A stretch of 39,280 nucleotides of DNA from Bacillota bacterium (lineage in GTDB: Bacteria; Bacillota_I; Bacilli_A; Erysipelotrichales; Erysipelotrichaceae): contig JAEZBR010000064.1 in NCBI GenBank assembly GCA_023426935.1, positions 1 to 39,280 on the forward strand, written 5' to 3'. A program made the translations under genes and the position numbers. This document shows positions 32,870 to 39,280 of this stretch, piece by piece; positions within the stretch are counted from its first letter, which is position 1, and each line of letters opens with the position of its first letter. The notes under the pieces are model-generated. The model ran no database searches and had not been told where the DNA came from. It was given only the letters and a program-made list of their open reading frames with translations.

Positions 32870-33038
32870 TTGTTTTCCGTTGACTACCACTGCAATCTCA
32901 AAAGAAAACAGAGTTCAATGTTCCTCGTTAAGCGTTATTTGGCGAAAGTTTTAGTTCCTGTTCAATGTTGGAGAAACTAAAAGTTTCATCGCGTAAAGGA
33001 AAATATAAGGCAGTTGGTAAGTCATAAAAGCTTGCAGT
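32870..33038 (+). other. Structured intergenic stretch, possible small RNA
   Basis: No gene fits. GAAAGTTTTAGTT (32944-32956) and AACTAAAAGTTTC (32975-32987) form a 13-bp inverted repeat with one mismatch and an 18-base loop, and the 10-mer GTTCAATGTT occurs twice (about 32911 and 32959). A terminator closes the stretch. It may be the 3' untranslated region of the preceding gene or an independent RNA; I recognise no riboswitch class. Confidence 0.35.
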
Positions 33039-33076
33039 GACAAAGTCGAAGCACGGTCATAGACTTTGTCTTTTTT
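33039..33076 (+). terminator. Intrinsic terminator upstream of pdxK
   Basis: GACAAAGTC (33039-33047) and GACTTTGTC (33062-33070) form a perfect 9-bp stem with a 14-base loop, followed by six T. Confidence 0.85.
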
Positions 33077-33104
33077 AGTGAGAATTCGATTTAGTCAAAG
33101 ATGG

Positions 33105-33110
33105 TATAAT
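33105..33110 (+). promoter_or_regulatory. Extended -10 of the pdxK operon
   Basis: TGGTATAAT includes a perfect TATAAT and the TGn extension. The ATG begins seven bases after the hexamer, i.e. at the expected transcription start, and no ribosome-binding site is present. Confidence 0.7.
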
Positions 33111-33116
33111 AGATTC

Positions 33117-33983
33117 ATGCAAAACATAAATAAACAAAAAAGAGTAGTTTCGATTCAGGATATCTCCTGTTTCGGTAAGTGTTCAGAAACAGTCGCTTTA
33201 CCGATTATTTCCGCCGCAGGGATTGAGACCGTAATTTTACCGACAGCAATTCTCAGTACCCATACCGGTGGTTTCAAGAATTATACGTTTTTAAGTTTAG
33301 AATCCCAATTAGATCCGATTAGTGATCATTGGAAGAGTTTAAACCTTCAGTTCGACGGAATTATTACCGGTTATGTTGGTTCAATCGAGATGATTAATAA
33401 ACTAACCGCGATTATTAAGAAACTTTCAAATTCAGACACCTTAGTAATGTCCGATCCGGCAATGGCGGATAATGGTGTGCTGTATCCGGGTTTTGACTTG
33501 GAATATGTAAAAGCGATGAATGTTTTATGCAATCAAGCGGATATCGTTATTCCGAATCTGACGGAAGCGACGATGATGTTGGGACTGCCTTACAAAGAAG
33601 GTCCTTATACCAAGGAGTATATCGAAGATTTACTCAAGAAATTAACGGCGCAAGGACCGCGGATCGCAATCTTGACCGGAGTTTATTTTTCTGATGACCA
33701 ATTAGGCGGCGCCGGCTATGATCGGGACAGCGGGGAAGTTTTCTACGCTTTCGCCGATAAGCTTCCGGGTTATTATCATGGAACCGGTGATATCTTTGCC
33801 AGCAGTTTCTTCGCGGCTTATTTGAATAATCAGGACTTACAACGCTCGTTAACGATTGCCGTTAAATTTGTTCACGATTCGATTGAACGAACATATCGGG
33901 CAAAAACAGAAGTTCGTAACGGAGTCGATTTTGAGTCCGGCTTAGGCGAATATGCCCAAATGGTCAAAGGAAGTAATGAATAA
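33117..33983 (+). CDS. pdxK: Pyridoxal/pyridoxamine kinase
   Basis: A 288-residue ribokinase-fold kinase that phosphorylates B6 vitamers to pyridoxal phosphate or its relatives. Key segments are VVSIQDISCFGKCSETVALP, TAILSTHTGGFKNYTF, MSDPAMADNGVLYPG, IVIPNLTEATMMLG and the ATP/anion-hole motif YYHGTGDIFASSFFA, with the catalytic Asp in GTGD. ATG 33117 is the only start giving the family N-terminus; it follows the -10 by six bases, so the mRNA is probably leaderless. It overlaps dinB by eight bases, and the operon may continue into the DUF362 and lipoprotein genes. Confidence 0.9.
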   Translation: MQNINKQKRVVSIQDISCFGKCSETVALPIISAAGIETVILPTAILSTHTGGFKNYTFLSLESQLDPISDHWKSLNLQFDGIITGYVGSIEMINKLTAIIKKLSNSDTLVMSDPAMADNGVLYPGFDLEYVKAMNVLCNQADIVIPNLTEATMMLGLPYKEGPYTKEYIEDLLKKLTAQGPRIAILTGVYFSDDQLGGAGYDRDSGEVFYAFADKLPGYYHGTGDIFASSFFAAYLNNQDLQRSLTIAVKFVHDSIERTYRAKTEVRNGVDFESGLGEYAQMVKGSNE

Positions 33984-35175
33984 CCAAAGAGTTATTCTTC
34001 ATTGCGACTGTAATAGTTTTTTTGCTTCGGTTGAAGCGATTGATCATCCCGAATATAAAAAAGTTCCGATGGCAGTTGGCGGCGATCCCCAAGCCAGACA
34101 TGGCATAATTCTCGCTAAGAATGAATTGGCGAAAGCTTATAAGATTCAGACGGCGGAAACGCTCTGGCAAGCAAAACGAAAATGCCCACAGTTATTAATT
34201 GTCCCGGCTCATCACGAAAAGTATGAACAAGTCAGTAAGGCGATTAATAACATCTATCAACAGTATACCGATCGCGTCGAACCTTTCTCGGTTGATGAGT
34301 CCTGGCTTGATGTGACTGGTTCTCAGCATTTATTAGGAACCGGAAAAGAGATTGCGGATGAATTGAGAAAAAGAATCCGCGAAGAAATCGGCGTCACGAT
34401 TTCCGCCGGAGTTTCTTTTAATAAAACTTTTGCGAAGTTAGGATCCGATTATAAGAAGCCGGATGCGACAACGGTGATCACTCCCGATAATTTTAGGACA
34501 ATACTCTGGCCTTTACCAATCGAGGATATGTTGTTCGTCGGTAAAGCAACCGCAGAGATATTACGCATCTGGCATATCACCACGATTGGTGAATTAGCGC
34601 AAACACCCAAAGAAAAAATAGAAAAAATCTTAGGTAAAAACGGGATTGGAATCTGGCAGCAAGCGAACGGAATCGATGATTCCGAAGTTGCTTTATCAAC
34701 CTATGAATATGTTCCTAAAAGTGTTTCGCGGATGGAAACTTACGATCATGATTTATTTGATACCGAAGAAGTAAAAACCGGATTATTAAATCTGGCCGAT
34801 GATGTTGCCGGAACCTTACGAAAACAACAGCGATATGCCGGCGTTATTACCATTCAAATTAAAGATGCCAAAATGAAAGTTTTGCAACGTCAAAAGAAAC
34901 TAGCACACAAGACAGACTTGGCTAAAGAGATATATAATATAGCTTGGCAATTAGTTGACCGAAATTGGGATCGCAGTAATGGGATCAGAATGTTGACAGT
35001 CGGGCTAAGTGACCTTAGTAGCAGTGATGATCAACAGTTGGATTTATTCACTGATGATCAACGCGATCAGCAGACTGAAGATCTTGAGCATACTTTCGAT
35101 ACGATTCGAAAACGTTTCGGTGATTCTGCCGTTAAATATGCCAGAAGTTCAAAAATTAAAAAGAAAGAGGAATAA
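33976..35175 (+). CDS. dinB: DNA polymerase IV (Y family)
   Basis: A 399-residue translesion polymerase. Palm motifs are VILHCDCNSFFASVEAI (first metal Asp) and PFSVDESWLDVTG (SxDE pair), then the fingers/steric-gate region, GVSFNKTFAKLGSDYKKPD, a helix-hairpin-helix region around LFVGKATAEILR, and the little-finger domain. The C-terminus carries the beta-clamp binding motif QLDLF. ATG 33976 is preferred: AAAGGAAG stands before it and the Pol IV N-terminus follows directly. The start lies inside the end of pdxK, so translation is coupled. No LexA box was recognised. Confidence 0.93.
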   Translation: MNNQRVILHCDCNSFFASVEAIDHPEYKKVPMAVGGDPQARHGIILAKNELAKAYKIQTAETLWQAKRKCPQLLIVPAHHEKYEQVSKAINNIYQQYTDRVEPFSVDESWLDVTGSQHLLGTGKEIADELRKRIREEIGVTISAGVSFNKTFAKLGSDYKKPDATTVITPDNFRTILWPLPIEDMLFVGKATAEILRIWHITTIGELAQTPKEKIEKILGKNGIGIWQQANGIDDSEVALSTYEYVPKSVSRMETYDHDLFDTEEVKTGLLNLADDVAGTLRKQQRYAGVITIQIKDAKMKVLQRQKKLAHKTDLAKEIYNIAWQLVDRNWDRSNGIRMLTVGLSDLSSSDDQQLDLFTDDQRDQQTEDLEHTFDTIRKRFGDSAVKYARSSKIKKKEE

Positions 35176-35178
35176 GTT

Positions 35179-36303
35179 ATGGAAAAGTCAAAAGTCTATT
35201 TTATCGATTTGAGAACAAAGCCAGGCGACAGTTTGATTACCAAGTTACAACGATTATGTGTGGTCGGGGGATTTAATGATCTTGACCTCGATGGAAAGTT
35301 TGTCGCTATAAAAATGCACTTCGGTGAATTGGGTAACTTAGCGTTTTTAAGACCGAATTATGCCAAAGCAATCGTTGATTTAGTAAAGCAGAAAAACGGT
35401 AAACCATATTTAACCGATTGCAACACTTTATATCCCGGTTCCCGTAAAAATGCGCTGGAACATTTAGACTGTGCCAATCTTAACGGTTTCAATCCAATCT
35501 CGACCGGCTGTCAGATTTTAATTGGCGACGGGTTAAAAGGAACCGATGAAGTTGAAGTTCCGATTCATAACGGAGAATTATTAAAGGACGCCTATATTGG
35601 TAGGGCGGTAATGGATGCGGATGTCTTTATTTCCCTGACGCATTTTAAAGGTCACGAAGCAACCGGCTTTGGGGGCACCTTAAAGAATATCGGCATGGGT
35701 TGTGGTTCAAGAGCCGGGAAGATGCAACAACACTCTTCCGGTAAAGCAATAGTCAATCCAGAGGCGTGTCGCGGCTGTCGTCAGTGTGCCAAGGAATGTG
35801 GGTCCAATGCTATCTCCTATGATACCGGTAAGGCTTATATCGATCCTAATTTATGCAAGGGTTGTTCTAGATGTATCGGTGCCTGTAATTATGATGCAAT
35901 TTCTCCGATGGATGATACTGCCAATGAAGTCTTAGGCTGTAAGATTGCTGAATATGCCCAAGCGGTATGTTATGGCCGTCCGTGTTTCCATATCAGTATC
36001 GTCAGAGATATTTCGCCGAATTGTGATTGTCACGACGATAACGATGCTCCAATCCTGCCAAATATCGGAATGTTCTGTTCCTTTGATCCGGTAGCACTTG
36101 ACCAGGCTTGCGTCGATGCCTGCCAGAAGGCTACCCCCCTGCCAAACAGTCAGATTGCCGATAACATGAGCAAGCCGGATTGGCAGCCGCATCATGACGT
36201 CTGGTTAGATTCCAATCCAAATATTAAATGGCAAGAGACCTTAGATCACGCCCAGAAGATCGGCTTGGGGCAACGGGCATACGAACTAATTAAAGTGAGG
36301 TAG
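35179..36303 (+). CDS. DUF362 protein with two 4Fe-4S clusters
   Basis: A 374-residue protein: an N-terminal DUF362 domain (VAIKMHFGELGNLAFLRP, TLYPGSRKNA, DVFISLTHFKGHEATGFGG, LKNIGMGCGSRAGK) with two ferredoxin-type motifs inserted, CRGCRQCAKECG and CKGCSRCIGACN, each giving four Cys. A C-terminal DUF362 part follows (IGMFCSFDPVALDQACVDAC). It should bind two [4Fe-4S] clusters and pass electrons; the reaction is unknown, although some members are linked to radical or redox maturation steps. Three bases separate it from dinB and seven from the lipoprotein. Confidence 0.88.
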   Translation: MEKSKVYFIDLRTKPGDSLITKLQRLCVVGGFNDLDLDGKFVAIKMHFGELGNLAFLRPNYAKAIVDLVKQKNGKPYLTDCNTLYPGSRKNALEHLDCANLNGFNPISTGCQILIGDGLKGTDEVEVPIHNGELLKDAYIGRAVMDADVFISLTHFKGHEATGFGGTLKNIGMGCGSRAGKMQQHSSGKAIVNPEACRGCRQCAKECGSNAISYDTGKAYIDPNLCKGCSRCIGACNYDAISPMDDTANEVLGCKIAEYAQAVCYGRPCFHISIVRDISPNCDCHDDNDAPILPNIGMFCSFDPVALDQACVDACQKATPLPNSQIADNMSKPDWQPHHDVWLDSNPNIKWQETLDHAQKIGLGQRAYELIKVR

Positions 36304-36310
36304 ATTCAAC

Positions 36311-36943
36311 ATGAAGAAAAATTTAATTATCTTAATGGTACTGGGTTTATTGTTAACCGGATGCGTAAAAAGAAATCCGGATAAGGAAGAGGAGCCTGAG
36401 ACGCCAACCCCCACAATACCCCTCTCAGCTTTACAAAGTGATTTAGTCAACGGTTCGCCTTGGGATGATGGCCAAGATAATATCTGGACTTTCAATGAAG
36501 AAGACGGGAAGATTACCAGTGACGGTGCGGATACCTCCTTCACTTATACGATTGATAAACTTACTATTACTTTAAAAATCAAAGATGAAGCAATGACCTA
36601 TAAGATCTCAACCTATTCCACCACCAAAATTTCTGGGGTCTATGAAGGCAGACAGATGGAATTAGTTCCTTATGTTCCGGAAACCTTGCTTCAGACCTTG
36701 ATGAATACCAAAAATTGGTCTGACGCAGATGATTCCTCAATCTCCTATGTATTCTTAGGTAACGGCCAAGGAACAATGACGGTTGAGAAGAATGAAAAGC
36801 CAATTACTTACACGGTAACCGGCGATAAGATCGTTATATCTTCTGGCGATGCTAACATTAGTTGGGAAGTTGAATCTTTCACCGAGAAAAAAGTTACCGG
36901 TAATACCGATGACGGTGAAAAGATGGTTCTAGTAAAGAAATAA
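36311..36943 (+). CDS. Lipoprotein with two related beta domains
   Basis: A 210-residue secreted lipoprotein with signal KNLIILMVLGLLLTGC (lipobox LTGC, Cys about 18), a Glu/Pro/Thr-rich linker, then two domains of about 80 residues with the same plan. Domain 1 has SPWDDGQDNIWTFNEEDGKI, TYTIDKLTITLKI and VYEGRQMELVP; domain 2 has KNWSDADDSSISYVFLGNGQ, TYTVTGDKIVIS and NTDDGEKMVLVKK. These look like small lipocalin-like or glycan-type beta barrels arisen by duplication. Function unknown. It probably ends the pdxK-dinB-DUF362 operon, with a terminator straight after. Confidence 0.78.
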   Translation: MKKNLIILMVLGLLLTGCVKRNPDKEEEPETPTPTIPLSALQSDLVNGSPWDDGQDNIWTFNEEDGKITSDGADTSFTYTIDKLTITLKIKDEAMTYKISTYSTTKISGVYEGRQMELVPYVPETLLQTLMNTKNWSDADDSSISYVFLGNGQGTMTVEKNEKPITYTVTGDKIVISSGDANISWEVESFTEKKVTGNTDDGEKMVLVKK

Positions 36944-36951
36944 AGCTTAAG

Positions 36952-36984
36952 AACTCGGTTTTCTAGCTAAAACCGAGTTTTTTT
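36952..36984 (+). terminator. Strong intrinsic terminator
   Basis: AACTCGGTTTT (36952-36962) and AAAACCGAGTT (36969-36979) form a perfect 11-bp stem with a six-base loop, followed by further T residues. It separates the lipoprotein operon from the WQG/adhesin operon. Confidence 0.93.
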
Positions 36985-37032
36985 GTGGTTTTTCAAAAAA
37001 AGTCAAAAAAAAGAAAAAATAGTTCAAAATAA

Positions 37033-37073
37033 TTACTTTTTGTTACCACTGTGTTACTTGTGCTTAGCATAAT
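37033..37073 (+). promoter_or_regulatory. Promoter with phased TTAC repeats (WQG/adhesin operon)
   Basis: TTAC occurs at 37033-37036, 37043-37046 and 37054-37057, 10 and 11 bases apart; the last two are TGTTAC direct repeats. The -10 CATAAT (37068-37073) begins ten bases after the last repeat, and no -35 hexamer is present (ACCACT at that place). Direct repeats one turn apart replacing the -35 are the known architecture of SARP-activated promoters. Confidence 0.6.
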
Positions 37074-37098
37074 AGTGGTGTAGATGCGGAGGAAGCGT

Positions 37099-37290
37099 AT
37101 GCCAAAAAAAACTAAGACTTTACCCAAATCAAGAACCTTCGTGGTCAGTATAAAGAAATGTGACCATGGAAGTTGGCAAGGTTCATTAGAATGGATTGAA
37201 GGCTCAAAGAAAATAAGTTTCCGTAGTGCCTTGGAATTGATTAAGCTTATGGACAGTGCAGTTACTGCCGGTGATACTTCAAAGGATTAG
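37099..37290 (+). CDS. Small WQG-motif protein
   Basis: A 63-residue basic protein starting MPKKTKTLPKSRTFVVSI; ATG 37099 is preferred because GGAGGAAG (37088-37095) precedes it. It contains SWQGSLEW and FRSALELIKLMDSA and matches the C-terminal domain of the protein encoded at 31.0-31.4 kb. I recall similar short proteins in gut Firmicutes near BTAD regulators and surface proteins, but no function has been assigned that I know of. It comes 30 bases before the adhesin gene in the same transcription unit. Confidence 0.78.
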   Translation: MPKKTKTLPKSRTFVVSIKKCDHGSWQGSLEWIEGSKKISFRSALELIKLMDSAVTAGDTSKD

Positions 37291-37320
37291 ATCAAAATAT
37301 TGATCAGAAAGGAATAAACC

Positions 37321-39280
37321 ATGATGAACAAGTTATCAACAAGATTATTAAATCTTACCTTGGTCTGGACAATGATTTTCTCATTGTTTACAGCACCAAT
37401 TCATGCAACCGGAGACGATGAAGTTCCGGCCACAGATGCAAACACTGAAGAGGTAACCGAACAGGAAGAAACTACTGAAGAATTACCTGAAGAGGTAGTT
37501 GTTGCAGAAGAAGATAAAGCTGAAGAAGAAGTTACTGAAACTCCGACTGCAGAAGTAACGGAAACTCCGACTGAGGAAGTTACCGAAACTCCGACTGAAG
37601 AAGTTGCTGAAACTCCGGCCGAAGAAGAAACTACAGTTGAAGAACCTGCCGTTGTTACAACCCAACAGGCTCCATTAGCTACTGCAAAAGCTCCCGCTTA
37701 TAACGCCAAAGCAAAAATCGTTTTCCATTACTATGATGAAGGTGGAGATCGCGATTCTACTACTAAGAGGTATTTAGCTGGTGATGCTGTTACTGGTTTC
37801 ACCCCCAGCGACAATTATGACAATCTGACTTTCTTAGGCTGGGTTACCAGTGCCGATTCCACAAGTGTTATTGGTGAATTACCGGCAGCAGTAAAAGGTA
37901 CGACCGATTACTATGCAGTATATACGGCAACCGTCCATTATTATTTCTTAAAGCCGACGGCTTCCGATATCAACTCCGGTAATTCTAACGATTACATGTA
38001 TATGGGTGATGGCAGTGCTTTATTGCCTTGGTCTTATAATTTTACTCAGGCTAACAGATGGTATTGGCCAAATCATTCAGTTAGTAATTTAGTATTGACG
38101 ACTCCTAGTGCCGATGCAATTTGGAAAGGTATCAAGAGAATCGATCAGTATAAAAATATCGATATCAATTATTCCACCTATGAATTCAGTGTTGCTAATG
38201 GAGTTTATTCCGCCGCACAACCTTCAGTCGGTTACACAGGCTCTGATGTTGTCGATGGGAAACGTTCGCTTCATATCGATGTCAATATGACAGTACATAC
38301 CCAAACTACCGTTTCATTTTCTTATACTATAAACAGAATTTTCGCTGATCCGATCAATTATTCTAAGGATCATGTTATTAAAAATAGTTCCGGCAGTTTC
38401 AATGATGTAGCAGTTAATAGTACCGTCGATCTAGGTGATGATAGATTTACAACTGATGGATATTCTTTTCAATCAGTAATTATCTCAAATGGGATCAGTT
38501 ATGTATTTGATGGCTGGTATGAAGATGTAGGTTATACAAAGAAGGCCAGTGACTCTTATGACACTAGTACTTCTCGTCAATTTTATGGACGTTATTTAGC
38601 GGTTACGCATACCTTAACTTATGATGGTAACGGTGGCGATTTGGAAGAAGGAATTACCAATCCTCAGAAGTATGAAGCTAATGCTTACGTAAAGAAGATT
38701 GATGATCCTACCCGCAGAGGATATGCCTTCACTGGTTGGTTAGGCAGTGACAATAAAACTTACACGGCCAAGAGTGTTGATGATGACTTTCTCATGCCAG
38801 ATTATGATTTAACTTTAACGGCTCAATGGGAAAAATTGACCGCTCACTCTGTTACTTATTCTTGGACTCAAGACGGAGAAGCAGTAACGGCTAAAGAAAT
38901 TTTAGATGCTAACAATTTACCAGCTGCGCAAAGTGATATCTATAAGGGTGAGAAATATACGGTAGATAGTTCGTTTGTTTCCCCGATTAACACTTACGAT
39001 TCATACGGTAATTTAACTGGAACTTATACTTTCTCCGGTTGGATGCTCAATGGTGAAGTTGTATCCGGTGACCAGACTATTCCTGATGCCAATGTTGAAT
39101 TAACTGGTGTCTGGACTTATGAAGCCAAAAAAGTAGCTAAGAATAAAGTTATCTACGAATGGACTGGCAACAGTGCTGAAGTAGATGAGAAGTATAACTT
39201 ACCAGTCAAAGCCGCCGAATATGTAAATGGCGAAACGGTAACGGATCTTGATAGTACTGTTTACGAAGTAGTAAATGCTT
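37321..39280 (+). CDS. Large surface adhesin with InlB B-repeats (3' end outside window)
   Basis: The frame is open from ATG 37321 to the window end (653 codons so far); AAAGGA precedes the start. Parts seen: a signal peptide (about 1-30, LTLVWTMIFSLFTAPIHATG); an acidic Glu/Thr/Pro stalk (to about 120) with 8-residue repeats of the type EVTETPTE; InlB B-repeat (Listeria-Bacteroides) units of the FxGWxxxxxx type (LTFLGWVT, YVFDGWYEDVGYTKKA); a full one near residue 435 (LTYDGNGGDLEEG...RRGYAFTGWLGSDNKTY...LTAQWEK); and near the edge repeats starting VTYSWTQDGEAV and VIYEWTGNSAEV, which resemble SHIRT-type stalk repeats. It should be exported and displayed at the surface; an LPxTG anchor would be expected beyond the window. 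The preceding WQG gene and phased promoter suggest regulated, perhaps variable, expression. Confidence 0.85.
   Translation, partial: MMNKLSTRLLNLTLVWTMIFSLFTAPIHATGDDEVPATDANTEEVTEQEETTEELPEEVVVAEEDKAEEEVTETPTAEVTETPTEEVTETPTEEVAETPAEEETTVEEPAVVTTQQAPLATAKAPAYNAKAKIVFHYYDEGGDRDSTTKRYLAGDAVTGFTPSDNYDNLTFLGWVTSADSTSVIGELPAAVKGTTDYYAVYTATVHYYFLKPTASDINSGNSNDYMYMGDGSALLPWSYNFTQANRWYWPNHSVSNLVLTTPSADAIWKGIKRIDQYKNIDINYSTYEFSVANGVYSAAQPSVGYTGSDVVDGKRSLHIDVNMTVHTQTTVSFSYTINRIFADPINYSKDHVIKNSSGSFNDVAVNSTVDLGDDRFTTDGYSFQSVIISNGISYVFDGWYEDVGYTKKASDSYDTSTSRQFYGRYLAVTHTLTYDGNGGDLEEGITNPQKYEANAYVKKIDDPTRRGYAFTGWLGSDNKTYTAKSVDDDFLMPDYDLTLTAQWEKLTAHSVTYSWTQDGEAVTAKEILDANNLPAAQSDIYKGEKYTVDSSFVSPINTYDSYGNLTGTYTFSGWMLNGEVVSGDQTIPDANVELTGVWTYEAKKVAKNKVIYEWTGNSAEVDEKYNLPVKAAEYVNGETVTDLDSTVYEVVNA
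37528..37623 (+). repeat. Four tandem 24-bp repeats in the adhesin stalk
   Basis: Four in-frame copies of a 24-base unit (37528-37551, 37552-37575, 37576-37599, 37600-37623) each encode EVTETPTx-type octapeptides, the last changed to EVAETPAE. Differences are mostly at third positions. The number of copies could vary between strains without changing frame, altering stalk length. Confidence 0.85.

Noticed and set aside
37483..37665. Minus-strand Phe/Ser-rich open frame
   Set aside because: It is the antisense of the Glu/Thr/Pro repeat of the adhesin, a composition artefact.

Overview
The window looks like chromosomal DNA from a low-to-moderate GC Bacillota, probably a gut-type Erysipelotrichia or related lineage. 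This is inferred from purine-rich Shine-Dalgarno sites, strong TTGACA/TATAAT promoters, U-tailed terminators, CCA-encoding tRNA genes, gut-Firmicute gene families (DegV, AfsR/SARP-like BTAD regulators, InlB-B-repeat surface protein, DUF362, VTC/DUF4956) and normal use of TGA as a stop. No phage, transposase or CRISPR array was seen.

Layout. 1-5 kb: decayed GNAT acetyltransferase, tRNA-Gly(CCC), DegV lipid-binding protein, a zinc-ribbon protein, an unknown protein and an ArsB/NhaD-type transporter. 4.2-13.7 kb: a LysR regulator divergent from a compact eight-gene catabolic operon (lipoprotein binding protein, RbsA-type ATPase, RbsC-type permease, two tandem alpha/beta-hydrolase esterases, an MBL-fold hydrolase, a beta-phosphoglucomutase-like HAD enzyme and a NagZ-type GH3 enzyme). 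This looks like import and dismantling of an acylated beta-linked glycoside. 13.7-23 kb: a DNA glycosylase, a YhhN protein, a 2-hydroxyacid dehydrogenase, a VTC/DUF4956/beta-helix cassette (DUF4956 carries an in-frame amber codon), a YdcF plus GGDEF pair, and a gpmA-VOC-AhpD-like operon. 23-29.3 kb: two tRNA-Leu genes, a degenerate-Nudix/C39-like fusion, an AbiF/AbiD-type HEPN defence gene preceded by its own promoter, a pseudoknotted small RNA and a strong terminator, a phosphodiesterase remnant, and a large REC-GGDEF-EAL-REC protein. 29.3-39.3 kb: a SARP-like regulator with a 'WQG' partner protein, NAD kinase, a coiled-coil protein, pyridoxal kinase, DNA polymerase IV, a DUF362 ferredoxin-like protein, a lipoprotein, then a second small WQG protein and a large surface adhesin that runs off the window.

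Most interesting points. (1) The Abi gene with its upstream pseudoknot RNA and terminator has the organisation of an RNA-antitoxin/HEPN-toxin defence module, sitting between a tRNA-Leu gene and a gene remnant. (2) A SARP-type regulator and a surface-protein operon some 7 kb away share TGTTAC elements in their promoters; at the second promoter the elements are about one helical turn apart just upstream of the -10, and both operons encode a WQG-family protein. This suggests an undescribed regulatory system for adhesin expression. (3) Several genes carry a -10-like hexamer exactly six bases before the ATG and no ribosome-binding site, which suggests leaderless mRNAs.
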